Positions 8,445-17,659 of a DNA stretch of 43,623 bases are shown piece after piece; within the stretch, counting starts at the first letter, position 1; each line of letters begins with the position of its first letter. Made by a program: the position numbers and the translations under genes. Where the stretch lies: contig JAGHJI010000012.1 of NCBI GenBank assembly GCA_017886765.1, positions 1 to 43,623 on the forward strand, written 5' to 3'. Under the pieces are notes generated by a model. The model did not search any database. It saw only the letters and a program-made list of their open reading frames with translations, and had not been told where the DNA came from. This DNA comes from Eubacterium sp. (GTDB lineage Bacteria > Bacillota > Clostridia > Oscillospirales > Acutalibacteraceae).

Positions 8445-8948
8445 TTACATAAACATACCGTTGTTTTCAAGTTCATCGATCAAGTCGCCCATAACATCCA
8501 CATTATAAGGCGTTATTATATATGTACTGTTGGCGACTCTTTTAATCTGGCCGTTGCTGGCATAGGCAACGCCGCTCAAAAAGTCAAGCAGTCTGCGCGC
8601 GATATCGCGGTTTGTGCTTTCAAGGTTTAAGACAACCGTTCTTTTCGCGTTCAGATTATCGGCGATGGACGCTGCCTCCTCAAACCGCTCCGGCTTAACC
8701 AGCACGACCTGCAGCTGCGTGGTGGTATGTATATTGACCACCTTATCGCTGTCATGGCGGCGCATGCGGGGACGCTCCGTATAGCGTTCCTCCCTTTCGG
8801 CCTTTTCCTGCGCTCTTTCCCTTCTTGAAGACCTTTCCTTAGGGGGATCTATACCGAAAGCACCCGGACTGCCGTTATCATAGAAATCGTCAAAATCATC
8901 ATCGTCGTTGTCGGAAACAATATCCTTAATTTTATCAAATAAACCCAT
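8445..8948 (-). CDS. sepF: SepF cell division protein
   Basis: Membrane-binding partner of FtsZ that bundles filaments at the septum. It has 167 residues. The N-terminal amphipathic segment is 'MGLFDKIKDIV', followed by an acidic and then Arg/Glu-rich linker. The conserved SepF fold starts near residue 80, with 'VVLVKPERFEEA', 'NLNAKRTVVLNLE' and 'RRLLDFLSGVAYA'. The ATG at 8948 has AGGAG upstream. It sits between yggS (28-base gap) and divIVA (32-base gap), as in Bacillus ylmE-sepF-...-divIVA. Confidence 0.95.
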   Translation of the reverse strand: MGLFDKIKDIVSDNDDDDFDDFYDNGSPGAFGIDPPKERSSRRERAQEKAEREERYTERPRMRRHDSDKVVNIHTTTQLQVVLVKPERFEEAASIADNLNAKRTVVLNLESTNRDIARRLLDFLSGVAYASNGQIKRVANSTYIITPYNVDVMGDLIDELENNGMFM

Positions 8949-8976
8949 ATTTCCTCTCCTTGCTCAGCTGCCGTTC

Positions 8977-9708
8977 TTAATAATATTTTCTTTCGCCGAA
9001 GATGGCGGACCCTACACGGACAATATTTGAACCGTTGGCAACAGCCGCTTCAAAATCTCCGCTCATACCCATGGACAAAATATCCATATTTATATTATCT
9101 AATTTTTTATCTCTAATGTCAATGAAAGATTGATACATTGCGCTGAAATATTCGGAAACCTCCTTTTCACTGTCACAAATAGGCGGAATCGTCATCAGCC
9201 CCCTGACTTTAATGCCGTCCATTTGAGCAATTTCCGCCAGCAGCTGTTCAAGCTGTTCCATATAAACGCCGCTCTTGGATTCTTCCCTGCCAACATTGAC
9301 CTCCACAAGCACATCTGTAACTATGCCTTTGTTGGACGAGACCTTGCTGATTTCTTTGGCGAGCTTTACCGAATCAACGGATTCGATCATATCGACCTCA
9401 CCCACGATTTGTTTGACCTTATTTGTCTGCAGGTGACCGATAAGATGCTTTTCTACACCGTCCAGATGCAGCTCATCCTTTTTACCGAGATATTCCTGAA
9501 CCCTGTTTTCTCCTATCAGATCGGCTCCCAAATCAAGAACTCTGTTGATATAAACGCTTTCAACAGTCTTGGTCACTGCCATGAGCCTTACGTCCCCGGG
9601 ATTCCTTCCGGCTTTTACAGCCGCCTCCTCCACGCGCGTCTTTATCGCTTTATAATTATCTCCGACTGCCTGCAGCCGTTTTTCATCAACTGTAAACTTT
9701 TCCGTCAT
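8977..9708 (-). CDS. yggS: YggS-family PLP-binding protein (PLP homeostasis)
   Basis: Pyridoxal-5'-phosphate carrier with an alanine-racemase-like barrel and no known catalytic activity. It affects PLP and amino acid homeostasis (E. coli YggS, Bacillus YlmE). It has 243 residues. The PLP lysine is Lys47 in 'AVTKTVES', and 'GENRVQEY', 'HLIGHLQTNK' and 'LSMGMSGDFEAA' are family signatures. The start at 9708 lies inside the end of the upstream HlyD-like gene (23-base overlap), with AAGGAA upstream, so translation is probably coupled. Confidence 0.95.
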   Translation of the reverse strand: MTEKFTVDEKRLQAVGDNYKAIKTRVEEAAVKAGRNPGDVRLMAVTKTVESVYINRVLDLGADLIGENRVQEYLGKKDELHLDGVEKHLIGHLQTNKVKQIVGEVDMIESVDSVKLAKEISKVSSNKGIVTDVLVEVNVGREESKSGVYMEQLEQLLAEIAQMDGIKVRGLMTIPPICDSEKEVSEYFSAMYQSFIDIRDKKLDNINMDILSMGMSGDFEAAVANGSNIVRVGSAIFGERKYY

Positions 9709-10951
9709 GCAAATCCGTTCCTTTCGTTATAATCTGGTCATAAAAGCGTATGGAATCACTGTTTTCCGCGTCATACGCAAAAACAGCATAATCGTTTGTA
9801 GTATACACGATATTCCCCGCGCGTTTTTCGACTGTATTTGAAACCAGAGCATACACAAACTTGTTGCCCTCGTCGTCCACATGAACTGCCGACGCGGGAA
9901 TTTTAAAGCCCGTATATTCGTTATATCTGATCTCAATATCCTCAAGCCGCATGGATGTGATCCTGCTGTTCATATCGGAACAACGGAGTATCAGCACGGT
10001 CTCCTCCTGGTTCAAATCGGGATCCGCTCCACTGACGACCTGACATTTAATCACCTCGTCGCTTGACTTAAGCGCAATATTAAGACTGTCACCGTTATTG
10101 ATCTGTGCGGCGTCATCGGCTGAAATAACGCAGCAAAAATACCATTCATAACTGGTAATGAGCTTCCCGAAACTGTTCTGGTCCGACTGCGCCTTGGAAG
10201 CCTGTTCTATACAGCTATTCAGCGTTTCAACGTTTAGCTCTTCCACCTTATCATAATCAACTATAGATTCCAATCCGTCGGTATAGGATGAGAAAATACC
10301 GGATTCATCAGTGGTTACATAATCTATAGGGCTGCAGCCGTCAACATTTATATTATCCAGCTGTTCCTGCAAATCCGCCTTGACCTGTGAAAAATCTATT
10401 TTCTCCCCTATCGTAAGCTGACGTCTTATGAATTTTTCATTGAGGTCATCAGAATACTCCGAGAGATTGCTGTAGCTTTTACTGTTGAGCGCCCGTATAT
10501 ACTGATTTACATCGGTCAGTATATCCCCGTCGATCTGCGCCACGTCTGCGACAGTGCCCGACGCCTGACTCTCAAGCTCTTCATAATAATCCAGCTGGCT
10601 CTGCAGATCAGCGGCCGTTGAGTATGCCGTGGCATTCTCCTGGGAAGAGAATACCATCGCCACATTACCGCCCACCTTCACTTTTTCTCCGTTTTCAACA
10701 CTTGCGACGGTAACACCGCTGTCGCTGCCGTTTATCGTATGCTCGTCCCTCACCACCAGGGCTTTGGCGTCAATCGTTTCATAAACTGTTGAGGTAACGG
10801 CGGTAATCGTTTCCACATCCACATGAGTAGCGCTGTAGCACTCATAAAATATGTAACCGGCAATGATAAGCAAAACGATTATGATTGCAAAAACATCGCC
10901 CCGTATTTTGCCGGGATTTTTATTCACTTTTTCCTTTTTGGAATTTTCCAT
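9686..10951 (-). CDS. HlyD-like membrane adaptor protein, partner unknown
   Basis: A 421-residue protein with one N-terminal transmembrane helix (about residues 20-42). A periplasmic-adaptor-like architecture follows: a biotinyl-lipoyl-like half ('GVTVASVENGEKVKVGG', about 80-95), a helical section, and a C-terminal beta domain with 'TGFKIPASAVHVDDEGNKFVY'. Such adaptors normally link a transporter to the cell exterior, but no transporter gene is nearby. It overlaps miaA by 32 bases and yggS by 23, so it belongs firmly to this operon. I recall similar proteins beside sepF/ylmE in other Clostridia, which suggests an envelope or division role. That is inference. Confidence 0.7.
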   Translation of the reverse strand: MENSKKEKVNKNPGKIRGDVFAIIIVLLIIAGYIFYECYSATHVDVETITAVTSTVYETIDAKALVVRDEHTINGSDSGVTVASVENGEKVKVGGNVAMVFSSQENATAYSTAADLQSQLDYYEELESQASGTVADVAQIDGDILTDVNQYIRALNSKSYSNLSEYSDDLNEKFIRRQLTIGEKIDFSQVKADLQEQLDNINVDGCSPIDYVTTDESGIFSSYTDGLESIVDYDKVEELNVETLNSCIEQASKAQSDQNSFGKLITSYEWYFCCVISADDAAQINNGDSLNIALKSSDEVIKCQVVSGADPDLNQEETVLILRCSDMNSRITSMRLEDIEIRYNEYTGFKIPASAVHVDDEGNKFVYALVSNTVEKRAGNIVYTTNDYAVFAYDAENSDSIRFYDQIITKGTDLHDGKVYS

Positions 10952-11864
10952 TTATAAAATCCTCACAATAAGCGACTGCCGTTTTTACTGTCTTATCAAA
11001 GCCCATAACATCCGGTCTGAGAATAATTGCGCCGCTGCGCTTCTTAAACCATGTAATCTGGCGTTTGGCATAGTTTCTCGTTTTTTGTTTTAAGTTATCA
11101 AGAGCGTCGTCAAGGGTACATTCACCGTTCAGATAAGGCATCAGTTCTTTATGACCGATTGCCTGCGCGCAGGTGGCTGAAGTTTTTTTCAGATTGTCCT
11201 TTGCCTCCTGAATCAGACCCTGCTCAACCATTTTGTCGACTCTGGCATTGATTCTGTTATACAGTATCTGACGGTCGGCATAGTCAAGAACAAAATAGAG
11301 CACGTTGTAAGGGGACTCCTCCCGGCGTGAATTTATATTCTGCTGTGTTTTGCTGACTCCTGAATAATAGAGTTCCAGCGCTCTGACAACGCGTTTTTTA
11401 TTGTTTTTATGTATCTGCCCAGCAGATGCAGGATCAAGCTTTATAAGTTCTTCATAGAGCGAATCACAGTCTCTTTGCATCAGACGGTCACGCAATTCAT
11501 AATCCACCTGCGTATCCTCAAAAAGGATATTGTCCGCGAGACTGTCAATAAAAAGACCTGTTCCGCCCACAATAACGGGAATTTTACCACCGGCGGCAAT
11601 CTCATCGATCTTCCGCCTTGCCATGTCGCACCATGCCGCTACGGAAAAGCTGTCCGTACGATCAAGAAACTCCACAAGATGATGCCTGACCTGCGCTTTT
11701 TCATAATCCGTGGGACAGGCTGTAGCTATGGGCATATTTTTATATACCTGCATAGAATCGGCGGAAATGATTTCACCGCCGACTGCTTTGGCGATTTCAA
11801 TACCCAGACTTGTTTTGCCGGAAGCCGTGGGGCCCGCGACGATAATTATTTTTTTCTTCATCAT
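10920..11864 (-). CDS. miaA: tRNA dimethylallyltransferase
   Basis: Adds a dimethylallyl group to N6 of A37 in tRNAs reading UNN codons. It has 314 residues. The P-loop 'GPTASGKT' is at residues 11-18 and the conserved 'DSMQVYKNM' at 36-44. The core motif 'IVGGTGLFIDSL' and the C-terminal 'QITWFKKR' also match. The start lies 3 bases after the mutL stop. Its product is the substrate of MiaB, encoded at 17660-19099 in the same probable transcription unit, so both steps of ms2i6A synthesis are in this run. Confidence 0.97.
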   Translation of the reverse strand: MMKKKIIIVAGPTASGKTSLGIEIAKAVGGEIISADSMQVYKNMPIATACPTDYEKAQVRHHLVEFLDRTDSFSVAAWCDMARRKIDEIAAGGKIPVIVGGTGLFIDSLADNILFEDTQVDYELRDRLMQRDCDSLYEELIKLDPASAGQIHKNNKKRVVRALELYYSGVSKTQQNINSRREESPYNVLYFVLDYADRQILYNRINARVDKMVEQGLIQEAKDNLKKTSATCAQAIGHKELMPYLNGECTLDDALDNLKQKTRNYAKRQITWFKKRSGAIILRPDVMGFDKTVKTAVAYCEDFINGKFQKGKSE

Positions 11865-11867
11865 ACA

Positions 11868-13751
11868 CTACACTCTTGAGAACTGTTTTTCAATATCATA
11901 TTTGGATATTTTTATAAAAACAGGTCTGCCGTGGGGACAAAAGCGTATCTGAGGCATAGAAAAAAGTTTTTTCAGGAAAAGCTCCTGCTCCTGAGGCGTT
12001 GTTTTGTCTCCTGCTTTCACTGCTCCCCGGCAGGAGGCGGAATGGTAAATCCAGTCGATTTTGTCCGGTGTGATATCCGTCCGGTGTTCAAGAAGCTTTT
12101 CAGCTATCTCCGTTATCAGATCGGAAACATCGCTGTCACCCACCAGCGAAGGCACCGCGCGGACAACCACCGCGCTTTCACCGAAAGGCTCTGTCTCAAA
12201 TCCGCACTGCCTGAGCAGATCGGCATTTTCCGTTATCACCTCAAACTCGTCTTTAGAAAGGTTTACGGCAACAGGTGATAAAAGCATTTGCACCTCCACC
12301 GTACCCTGGGATACGAATTTTTCATAGTTCATCCGCTCGTGAGCCGCATGCTTGTCTATAAAATAAAGGTCGTTTTCAATCTCGGCAATAAGATACGTTT
12401 TAAACGCCTCGCCGATTAATCTGAACGAAATATTCTCTCCCTCATCAGCAGTAGGTGTGCCGGAATCAACCGAGGTTTCCGATTTTTCAGAACCTGTATT
12501 CTGAACAGCTTCACCGTCCATTCCCACACCGGCAACGTTGTTCTCAGCAGAGACAGTTTCTTTTTCTTCGTTTTCACTGCCGGAAAAATCAAGCTGAGGA
12601 GAATGTATCTGCCAGAAATTTTCTCTGGGCTCGGTTCTGAACGTCTGCTGAACCGGGGTATCGTTCTTCTTCTTAAAGAAATCTATTTTAGCGGTATAGC
12701 TTTTTTGCCCAATGTCATACACCTGCTCCATCTTCGGTGAAAATTCCGCCTCTTTCACCGAACGGTCCGCTTCCACCGAAGATTTGACGCCGTAATAAAT
12801 CAAATCAAATATCGGCTTTTCGTTGGCGAATCTCACCTCGATCTTGGCAGGATGGACATTGACGTCAACAAGGGAGGGATTAAGCTGAATATTCAGCACG
12901 CACATCGGAAATCTGCCTACCATAATCAAGTTTTTATATGCCTGTTCCAGCGCCGCCATAGCGGTCTGACACTTAACAAGTCTGCCGTTGATAAAGAAAA
13001 ACTGCATTGCCCTGCTTTTACGCGACGCGTTAGGCTTGGATACATATCCCTTTACCGTCATGTTTTCATAACTGTAATCAACAGGAATCAAACCGTCGGT
13101 AACATCCCTGCCGAAAACCGAATAAATTGTTGATATCAGCTCACCGTTGCCGGAAGTGATCAGCGTCTGCTTGCCGTCACGGATAAATCGGAAGGAAATA
13201 TCTGGATGTGAAATTGCCATTCTGTCCACTATACCGGCCACCGCATTGCCCTCTGTAACATCCTTTTTGAGGAACTTCATCCTTGCCGGGGTATTGAAAA
13301 ATATATCACGGACAACGATGGTCGTTCCCTTAGGACAGCCGGCATCGTCAAAGGAGATTTCTTCTCCGCCGGTTATTTCATACCTTGTGCCAACGCTTTC
13401 CTTCTCTGCCTTTGTTAAAAGCTCAACCTTCGCCACGGCGGCGATGGACGCCATAGCCTCTCCCCTAAAACCAAGGGTAGATATGGAATTCAGGTCATCT
13501 TTATCGGAAATCTTGCTTGTTGCGTGAGAGATAAAGACCTTTTTTACCTCATCTTTTTCAATACCGCAGCCGTCGTCCGTAATGCGAATATATGTGGAAC
13601 CGCCGTTTTTGATTTCAACGGTGATATTTTTCGCTCCCGCGTCCACGGAATTTTCAATCATTTCCTTAACGATGGAGGACGGACGCTCCACTACCTCTCC
13701 CGCCGCGATAAGCTGATATACTTCCTTTGGTAAAACATTGATTTTAGGCAC
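11868..13751 (-). CDS. mutL: DNA mismatch repair protein MutL
   Basis: GHKL ATPase and nicking endonuclease that couples MutS recognition to strand removal. It has 627 residues from the chosen GTG (13751), which has AAAGGGGG 7 bases upstream. An earlier in-frame ATG lacks such a site. N-terminal ATPase motifs: 'ENSVDAGA' (33-40), 'TDDGCGI' (58-64), 'TLGFRGEAM' (92-100). A poorly conserved linker at about 340-430 leads to the C-terminal domain. The endonuclease motif 'DKHAAHERMNYE' starts at residue 466, with 'SCRGAVKAGD' and 'CPHGRP' near the end. The nuclease motif fits bacteria without MutH. Confidence 0.97.
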   Translation of the reverse strand: MPKINVLPKEVYQLIAAGEVVERPSSIVKEMIENSVDAGAKNITVEIKNGGSTYIRITDDGCGIEKDEVKKVFISHATSKISDKDDLNSISTLGFRGEAMASIAAVAKVELLTKAEKESVGTRYEITGGEEISFDDAGCPKGTTIVVRDIFFNTPARMKFLKKDVTEGNAVAGIVDRMAISHPDISFRFIRDGKQTLITSGNGELISTIYSVFGRDVTDGLIPVDYSYENMTVKGYVSKPNASRKSRAMQFFFINGRLVKCQTAMAALEQAYKNLIMVGRFPMCVLNIQLNPSLVDVNVHPAKIEVRFANEKPIFDLIYYGVKSSVEADRSVKEAEFSPKMEQVYDIGQKSYTAKIDFFKKKNDTPVQQTFRTEPRENFWQIHSPQLDFSGSENEEKETVSAENNVAGVGMDGEAVQNTGSEKSETSVDSGTPTADEGENISFRLIGEAFKTYLIAEIENDLYFIDKHAAHERMNYEKFVSQGTVEVQMLLSPVAVNLSKDEFEVITENADLLRQCGFETEPFGESAVVVRAVPSLVGDSDVSDLITEIAEKLLEHRTDITPDKIDWIYHSASCRGAVKAGDKTTPQEQELFLKKLFSMPQIRFCPHGRPVFIKISKYDIEKQFSRV

Positions 13752-13787
13752 AGGAACGCCCCCTTTCTTCAACACATTATACTAAAT

Positions 13788-14507
13788 CTATTCCTTAATC
13801 GTTCCGTCAGGATTCCAATACACTTCCAACGGAAAAGCATAATAATTGCCGTCAGCGTCGACGTAGCAAAAGATATCTTCCATACGCGAATCATCCAGTT
13901 GAATACCGTTTTCAAAGAAAACAATATATCCGTCTGAATCAATATAAACAAAAGCCGGCTCATAACTTTCCCTGTACTTATTTGTTAACGTTTCCGGCAT
14001 CTGTCTGTACTCTGCGTTTCCATTTGAATCTGTTTTTAATTTGAATTGACATCCGTCCCGGGTATAGTAAATGATATCATCCTGATGTTCATACTCATTC
14101 CCGTATTTATCATAATATCCTGCGCTCATTTCTTCTATAATTCCAACAAACTCATCATCATAATATTTACCTTGCGCCGAATTGAATATATTTACGGCAA
14201 ATCCAATTACGCAGACGATCAAAAGCACAATGGAAACAACCTTATATTTCCTCTTATCACTGCTGCTTAACCCGTCGTTTTCTCCGATCTTTTTTCTCGA
14301 AGTGAACCAATAAACCGCCGCGCCGATTAACCCGAAAAGAAAGATTAGAAAATACACACCGCTTTTCTCTTTAACAGCCCGTGATTTATTATAAAACCAG
14401 ACCGAAAGAATCAGCACCAGACTGAATATCGCCGTAAATGTGGCAGCAATCAGCGCAGGTTTCATCATAACAAAAACCGTATTCATGATATCATCGGTAA
14501 AATTCAT
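13788..14507 (-). CDS. Three-helix membrane protein of unknown function between mutS and mutL
   Basis: A 239-residue protein I do not recognise. Three hydrophobic helices lie at about residues 18-39, 50-67 and 89-108. An extracytoplasmic or cytosolic C-terminal half follows, rich in Asp, Tyr and Gly. It contains repeated short turns of the type 'YDKYGN', 'TRDG', 'DSNGN', 'DSDGY', 'DADGNYY' and 'NPDGT', which suggests small beta hairpins. I chose ATG 14507 because GGGGGAT lies 8 bases upstream. It is flanked closely by mutS (28 bases) and mutL (36 bases) on the same strand, so it is probably co-transcribed. The base composition looks more AT rich than the neighbours, so it may be a recent insertion. 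Confidence 0.75.
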   Translation of the reverse strand: MNFTDDIMNTVFVMMKPALIAATFTAIFSLVLILSVWFYNKSRAVKEKSGVYFLIFLFGLIGAAVYWFTSRKKIGENDGLSSSDKRKYKVVSIVLLIVCVIGFAVNIFNSAQGKYYDDEFVGIIEEMSAGYYDKYGNEYEHQDDIIYYTRDGCQFKLKTDSNGNAEYRQMPETLTNKYRESYEPAFVYIDSDGYIVFFENGIQLDDSRMEDIFCYVDADGNYYAFPLEVYWNPDGTIKE

Positions 14508-14535
14508 AATTAAATCCCCCAAGTTCCCGATGCGT

Positions 14536-17172
14536 CTATTCCAATTCCTGAGCCTTCTTTTTTAAATCATAAAGTGTCTGCATAGCCTCAATGGGCGTAA
14601 TCGTATTTACATCCACCGCCTTGAGTATTTCAAGGATTTCCTGCTTTCCGTTGGCGGTAAAGTTATACTGAATATCATTCTCGTCTTCTTCTACAACACT
14701 GTCTTCCGCCTTGAATTCAACCTTTACGGCATTTGCCTCCAGATCTTTGAGAATGACCTTTGCCCTTTTCACAACGCTGTCCGGAACACCTGCCAGCTTA
14801 GCCACCTCAATGCCGAAGCTCTGGTCGGCGCCGCCCACAACAATACGCCGCAGGAAAGTGATGTCATCCCCGCGCTTTTTAACGGCTATGGAGTAATTCT
14901 TAACGCCGTCGATCATACCCTCCATTGCCGTAAGCTCGTGATAATGCGTGGCAAACAGGGTCTTGGCTCCCAGCGTTTTTTTCTTGCATACAAATTCCAG
15001 CACCGCTCTGGCAATGCTCATACCGTCAAAGGTGGAAGTACCCCTTCCGATTTCATCCAAAATAATCAGGGATGACGGTGTAGCATTCTTAAGGATAGAG
15101 GCGACCTCATTCATTTCTACCATAAAGGTCGACTGTCCTGTAGCCAGGTCGTCGCTGGCGCCCACACGGGTAAAGATTGCGTCAACGATCCCAATCTTTG
15201 CGCTTTTGGCAGGCACAAAGGAGCCGATCTGAGCCAATAGCGTAATCAAAGCGATCTGGCGCATATATGTTGATTTACCCGCCATATTGGGACCTGTTAT
15301 GATGGCGCACCTGTTTTCATCCCGGTCAAGCATCGTGTCGTTGGGAACGAAAGGCGCGTCCTCAAGCAAAGCCTCCACAACCGGGTGACGGCCGTCTTTA
15401 ATCTCAATGATACCGTCGTTTGAAATTACCGGACACACATAATTGTTGTTTACTGCCACCTGCGCCAGCGAAGCCAGAACGTCCAGCACCGCAAGGCTTT
15501 TAGCAGTATGCTGTAATCTCTGAAGCTCCTGCGCCACGGTACTGCGCACCTTGGAGAACACCTCATATTCAAGGGCTACGCTCCTATCTTTAGCGCCGAT
15601 GATTCTGCCCTCAAGTTCCTTAAGCTCCTGCGTAATAAAGCGTTCGCAGTTGGTAAGGGTCTGTTTTCTTATGTACGTATCCGGCACCATATCCTTGTAG
15701 GAATTGGACACTTCGATATAATAGCCGAACACCCGGTTATACCCTACCTTAAGCTTGGGTATTCCGGTAAGCTCCCTCTGCTCGTTTTCAATGGAAGCGA
15801 TGACGCCCGCACCGTCGGTCATAATCGCTTTCAGCGAATCAATTTCTTCATTATAGCCTTCCTTAATCAGACCGCCTTCACGAACGGAAAAGGGCGGCTC
15901 GTCCACAATTGCGCTGTCAATCAGTTCCCGTACATCGTCCAGAAGGTCAATGCCGTTATAAATTTCTTTCAGCAGTGCCGAGGAAAGACCTGAAAGCGTT
16001 TCCTTAATTGCAGGCAGTTTCTCAATCGTATACTGCAGGGATTTAAGCTCCTTTGCGTTTGCCGTGCCGTAAACGATACGGGTCATCAGCCTTTCAATAT
16101 CGTTGATTCCCGTCAGGGACTCCCGTACCGAATCGCGTGTCATCGGATCATCCGCCAGCTCGCCCACAGCGTTCTGCCTTTTTACGATCTTGGAAATCGA
16201 CATCAGCGGGCGTTCGATCCATGACTTGATCATACGTTTGCCCATAGCCGTCTTTGTTTTATCCATGACCCAGAGAAGCGAATGCTTTTTATCCCCTGTC
16301 ATCATTGAACGAGTAAGCTCCAGATTTCTTCTGGCGCTTATGTCAAGGCTCATATACTGCTCCTCGTCGTAAAAATCAATTTCCGACGGGGTTTCGATTT
16401 CATTTTTCTTCTGGGTTTCCTGCAGATAACCTATAACCGCTCCCAGAGCGCATACAGCCGATTGGCTGTGACCGATACCGAGAGAGGAAATCTCATCTTT
16501 CTTAAGCGTTTCTATAATCAGTGACGTGGAATGGTCAAAATCAAAATTCTCATCGTCAAGCACTTCCACGCTGGCATTCAGTTTTTTTGCAAAATTTTCA
16601 AGCTGATTGCAGTCAAGGGATTTTGCATTGATAATCAGTTCCTTCGGCGCATAGGTGGAAAGCTGGTTTAACAGCTTGTTCTCCACATCGTCACCGTCAA
16701 GAACGGTAATATGGAATTCGCCTGTAGAAACATCCGCAAAGCAAATCCCCATATCCTTTTCGCCGGTAAAAACCGAGCAAAGATAGTTATTGGAACCGTC
16801 GTCCAGCATATTGCTTTCAATGACCGTACCGGGCGTGATGATTCTTATGACATCTCTTTTAACCAGTCCCTTGACCGTGGCGGGGTCCTCCATCTGCTCG
16901 CATATTGCCACTTTATATCCCCGTGAAACAAGCTTAGCGATATAGCTGTCCGCGCTGTGAAACGGGACGCCGCACATCGGCGCCCTTTCATCCTGACCGC
17001 AGTCACGCCCCGTCAGAACAAGGTCAAGCTCCTGTGACGCAATTTTTGCGTCCTCAAAAAACATCTCATAAAAATCACCGAGGCGGAAGAAGAGAATGGC
17101 ATCGTCATACTGCGCCTTTATCTGAAAATACTGTACCATCATTGGCGACAGCTTTGTCCCTTTGTTTCCCAT
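14536..17172 (-). CDS. mutS: DNA mismatch repair protein MutS
   Basis: Recognises mispairs and small loops in DNA and recruits MutL. It has 878 residues, normal for MutS1. The mismatch-reading motif 'GDFYEMF' places Phe34 and Glu36. The Walker A motif 'GPNMAGKST' is at residues 627-635, followed by 'DEIGRGTSTFDG' and 'LFATHYHEL'. The short C-terminal region after the ATPase carries the dimer helices. ATG 17172 has GAGGAAG upstream. Its location between the YmcA-like gene and mutL agrees with Bacillus gene order. Confidence 0.98.
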   Translation of the reverse strand: MGNKGTKLSPMMVQYFQIKAQYDDAILFFRLGDFYEMFFEDAKIASQELDLVLTGRDCGQDERAPMCGVPFHSADSYIAKLVSRGYKVAICEQMEDPATVKGLVKRDVIRIITPGTVIESNMLDDGSNNYLCSVFTGEKDMGICFADVSTGEFHITVLDGDDVENKLLNQLSTYAPKELIINAKSLDCNQLENFAKKLNASVEVLDDENFDFDHSTSLIIETLKKDEISSLGIGHSQSAVCALGAVIGYLQETQKKNEIETPSEIDFYDEEQYMSLDISARRNLELTRSMMTGDKKHSLLWVMDKTKTAMGKRMIKSWIERPLMSISKIVKRQNAVGELADDPMTRDSVRESLTGINDIERLMTRIVYGTANAKELKSLQYTIEKLPAIKETLSGLSSALLKEIYNGIDLLDDVRELIDSAIVDEPPFSVREGGLIKEGYNEEIDSLKAIMTDGAGVIASIENEQRELTGIPKLKVGYNRVFGYYIEVSNSYKDMVPDTYIRKQTLTNCERFITQELKELEGRIIGAKDRSVALEYEVFSKVRSTVAQELQRLQHTAKSLAVLDVLASLAQVAVNNNYVCPVISNDGIIEIKDGRHPVVEALLEDAPFVPNDTMLDRDENRCAIITGPNMAGKSTYMRQIALITLLAQIGSFVPAKSAKIGIVDAIFTRVGASDDLATGQSTFMVEMNEVASILKNATPSSLIILDEIGRGTSTFDGMSIARAVLEFVCKKKTLGAKTLFATHYHELTAMEGMIDGVKNYSIAVKKRGDDITFLRRIVVGGADQSFGIEVAKLAGVPDSVVKRAKVILKDLEANAVKVEFKAEDSVVEEDENDIQYNFTANGKQEILEILKAVDVNTITPIEAMQTLYDLKKKAQELE

Positions 17173-17244
17173 TTCTTCTTCCTCTTTCTTCCGTGATTTG
17201 CATTTAAAAGTCGGGGAGAATAACTCCCTTTTAACAGTAAGTTA

Positions 17245-17658
17245 TCAGTGGCAGCCGCCGCAGGTGCCGCAGTCGTGCGTACATCCGTTATCCGCCGGAA
17301 GCTCGCAGGTCTCAGCGTCCTGACCGTCAAAGAAAAGACCGATCATACCGCTGATATACTGGGCCATCTTTTCCATTTCAGACGCAGCGGCTGAATATTT
17401 CTGCATATTCTCGCCTTCCATAATTTCAGCATAAAGTTTCTGGTACTGGTTCTGCAGGTCGGAGATTTTTTCCTGTGATGCATCCTCTCCTTTTTCTGAC
17501 TCCTGCTGATATTTGAGTGACAGCAGCTGCATCTCCTGCATCTGCTGCTGCAGTTTTTCGTCGCCGTCATTCGCCTTTGCAGCAGCCTGAAGCGCGATAA
17601 AACGCTCGTCCTTCTGAATTTCTTTGCCTAATTCTCTGAGTGCTGATTCAATACTCAT
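17245..17658 (-). CDS. YmcA/YlbF-family regulator with Cys-rich C terminus
   Basis: All-helical YlbF/YmcA family protein of 137 residues. In Bacillus these proteins form a complex with YaaT that binds Fe-S clusters and affects RNase Y activity and development. Helical residues 1-110 match the family style ('KEIQKDERFIALQAA', 'QYQKLYAEIM'). The tail holds five cysteines (118, 126, 130, 133, 136) and a final histidine, fit for metal or Fe-S binding. The gene starts 1 base after the miaB stop and precedes mutS, matching the Bacillus miaB-ymcA-(cotE)-mutS neighbourhood. Whether it acts as YmcA or YlbF here is uncertain. Confidence 0.8.
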   Translation of the reverse strand: MSIESALRELGKEIQKDERFIALQAAAKANDGDEKLQQQMQEMQLLSLKYQQESEKGEDASQEKISDLQNQYQKLYAEIMEGENMQKYSAAASEMEKMAQYISGMIGLFFDGQDAETCELPADNGCTHDCGTCGGCH

Positions 17659-17659
17659 A

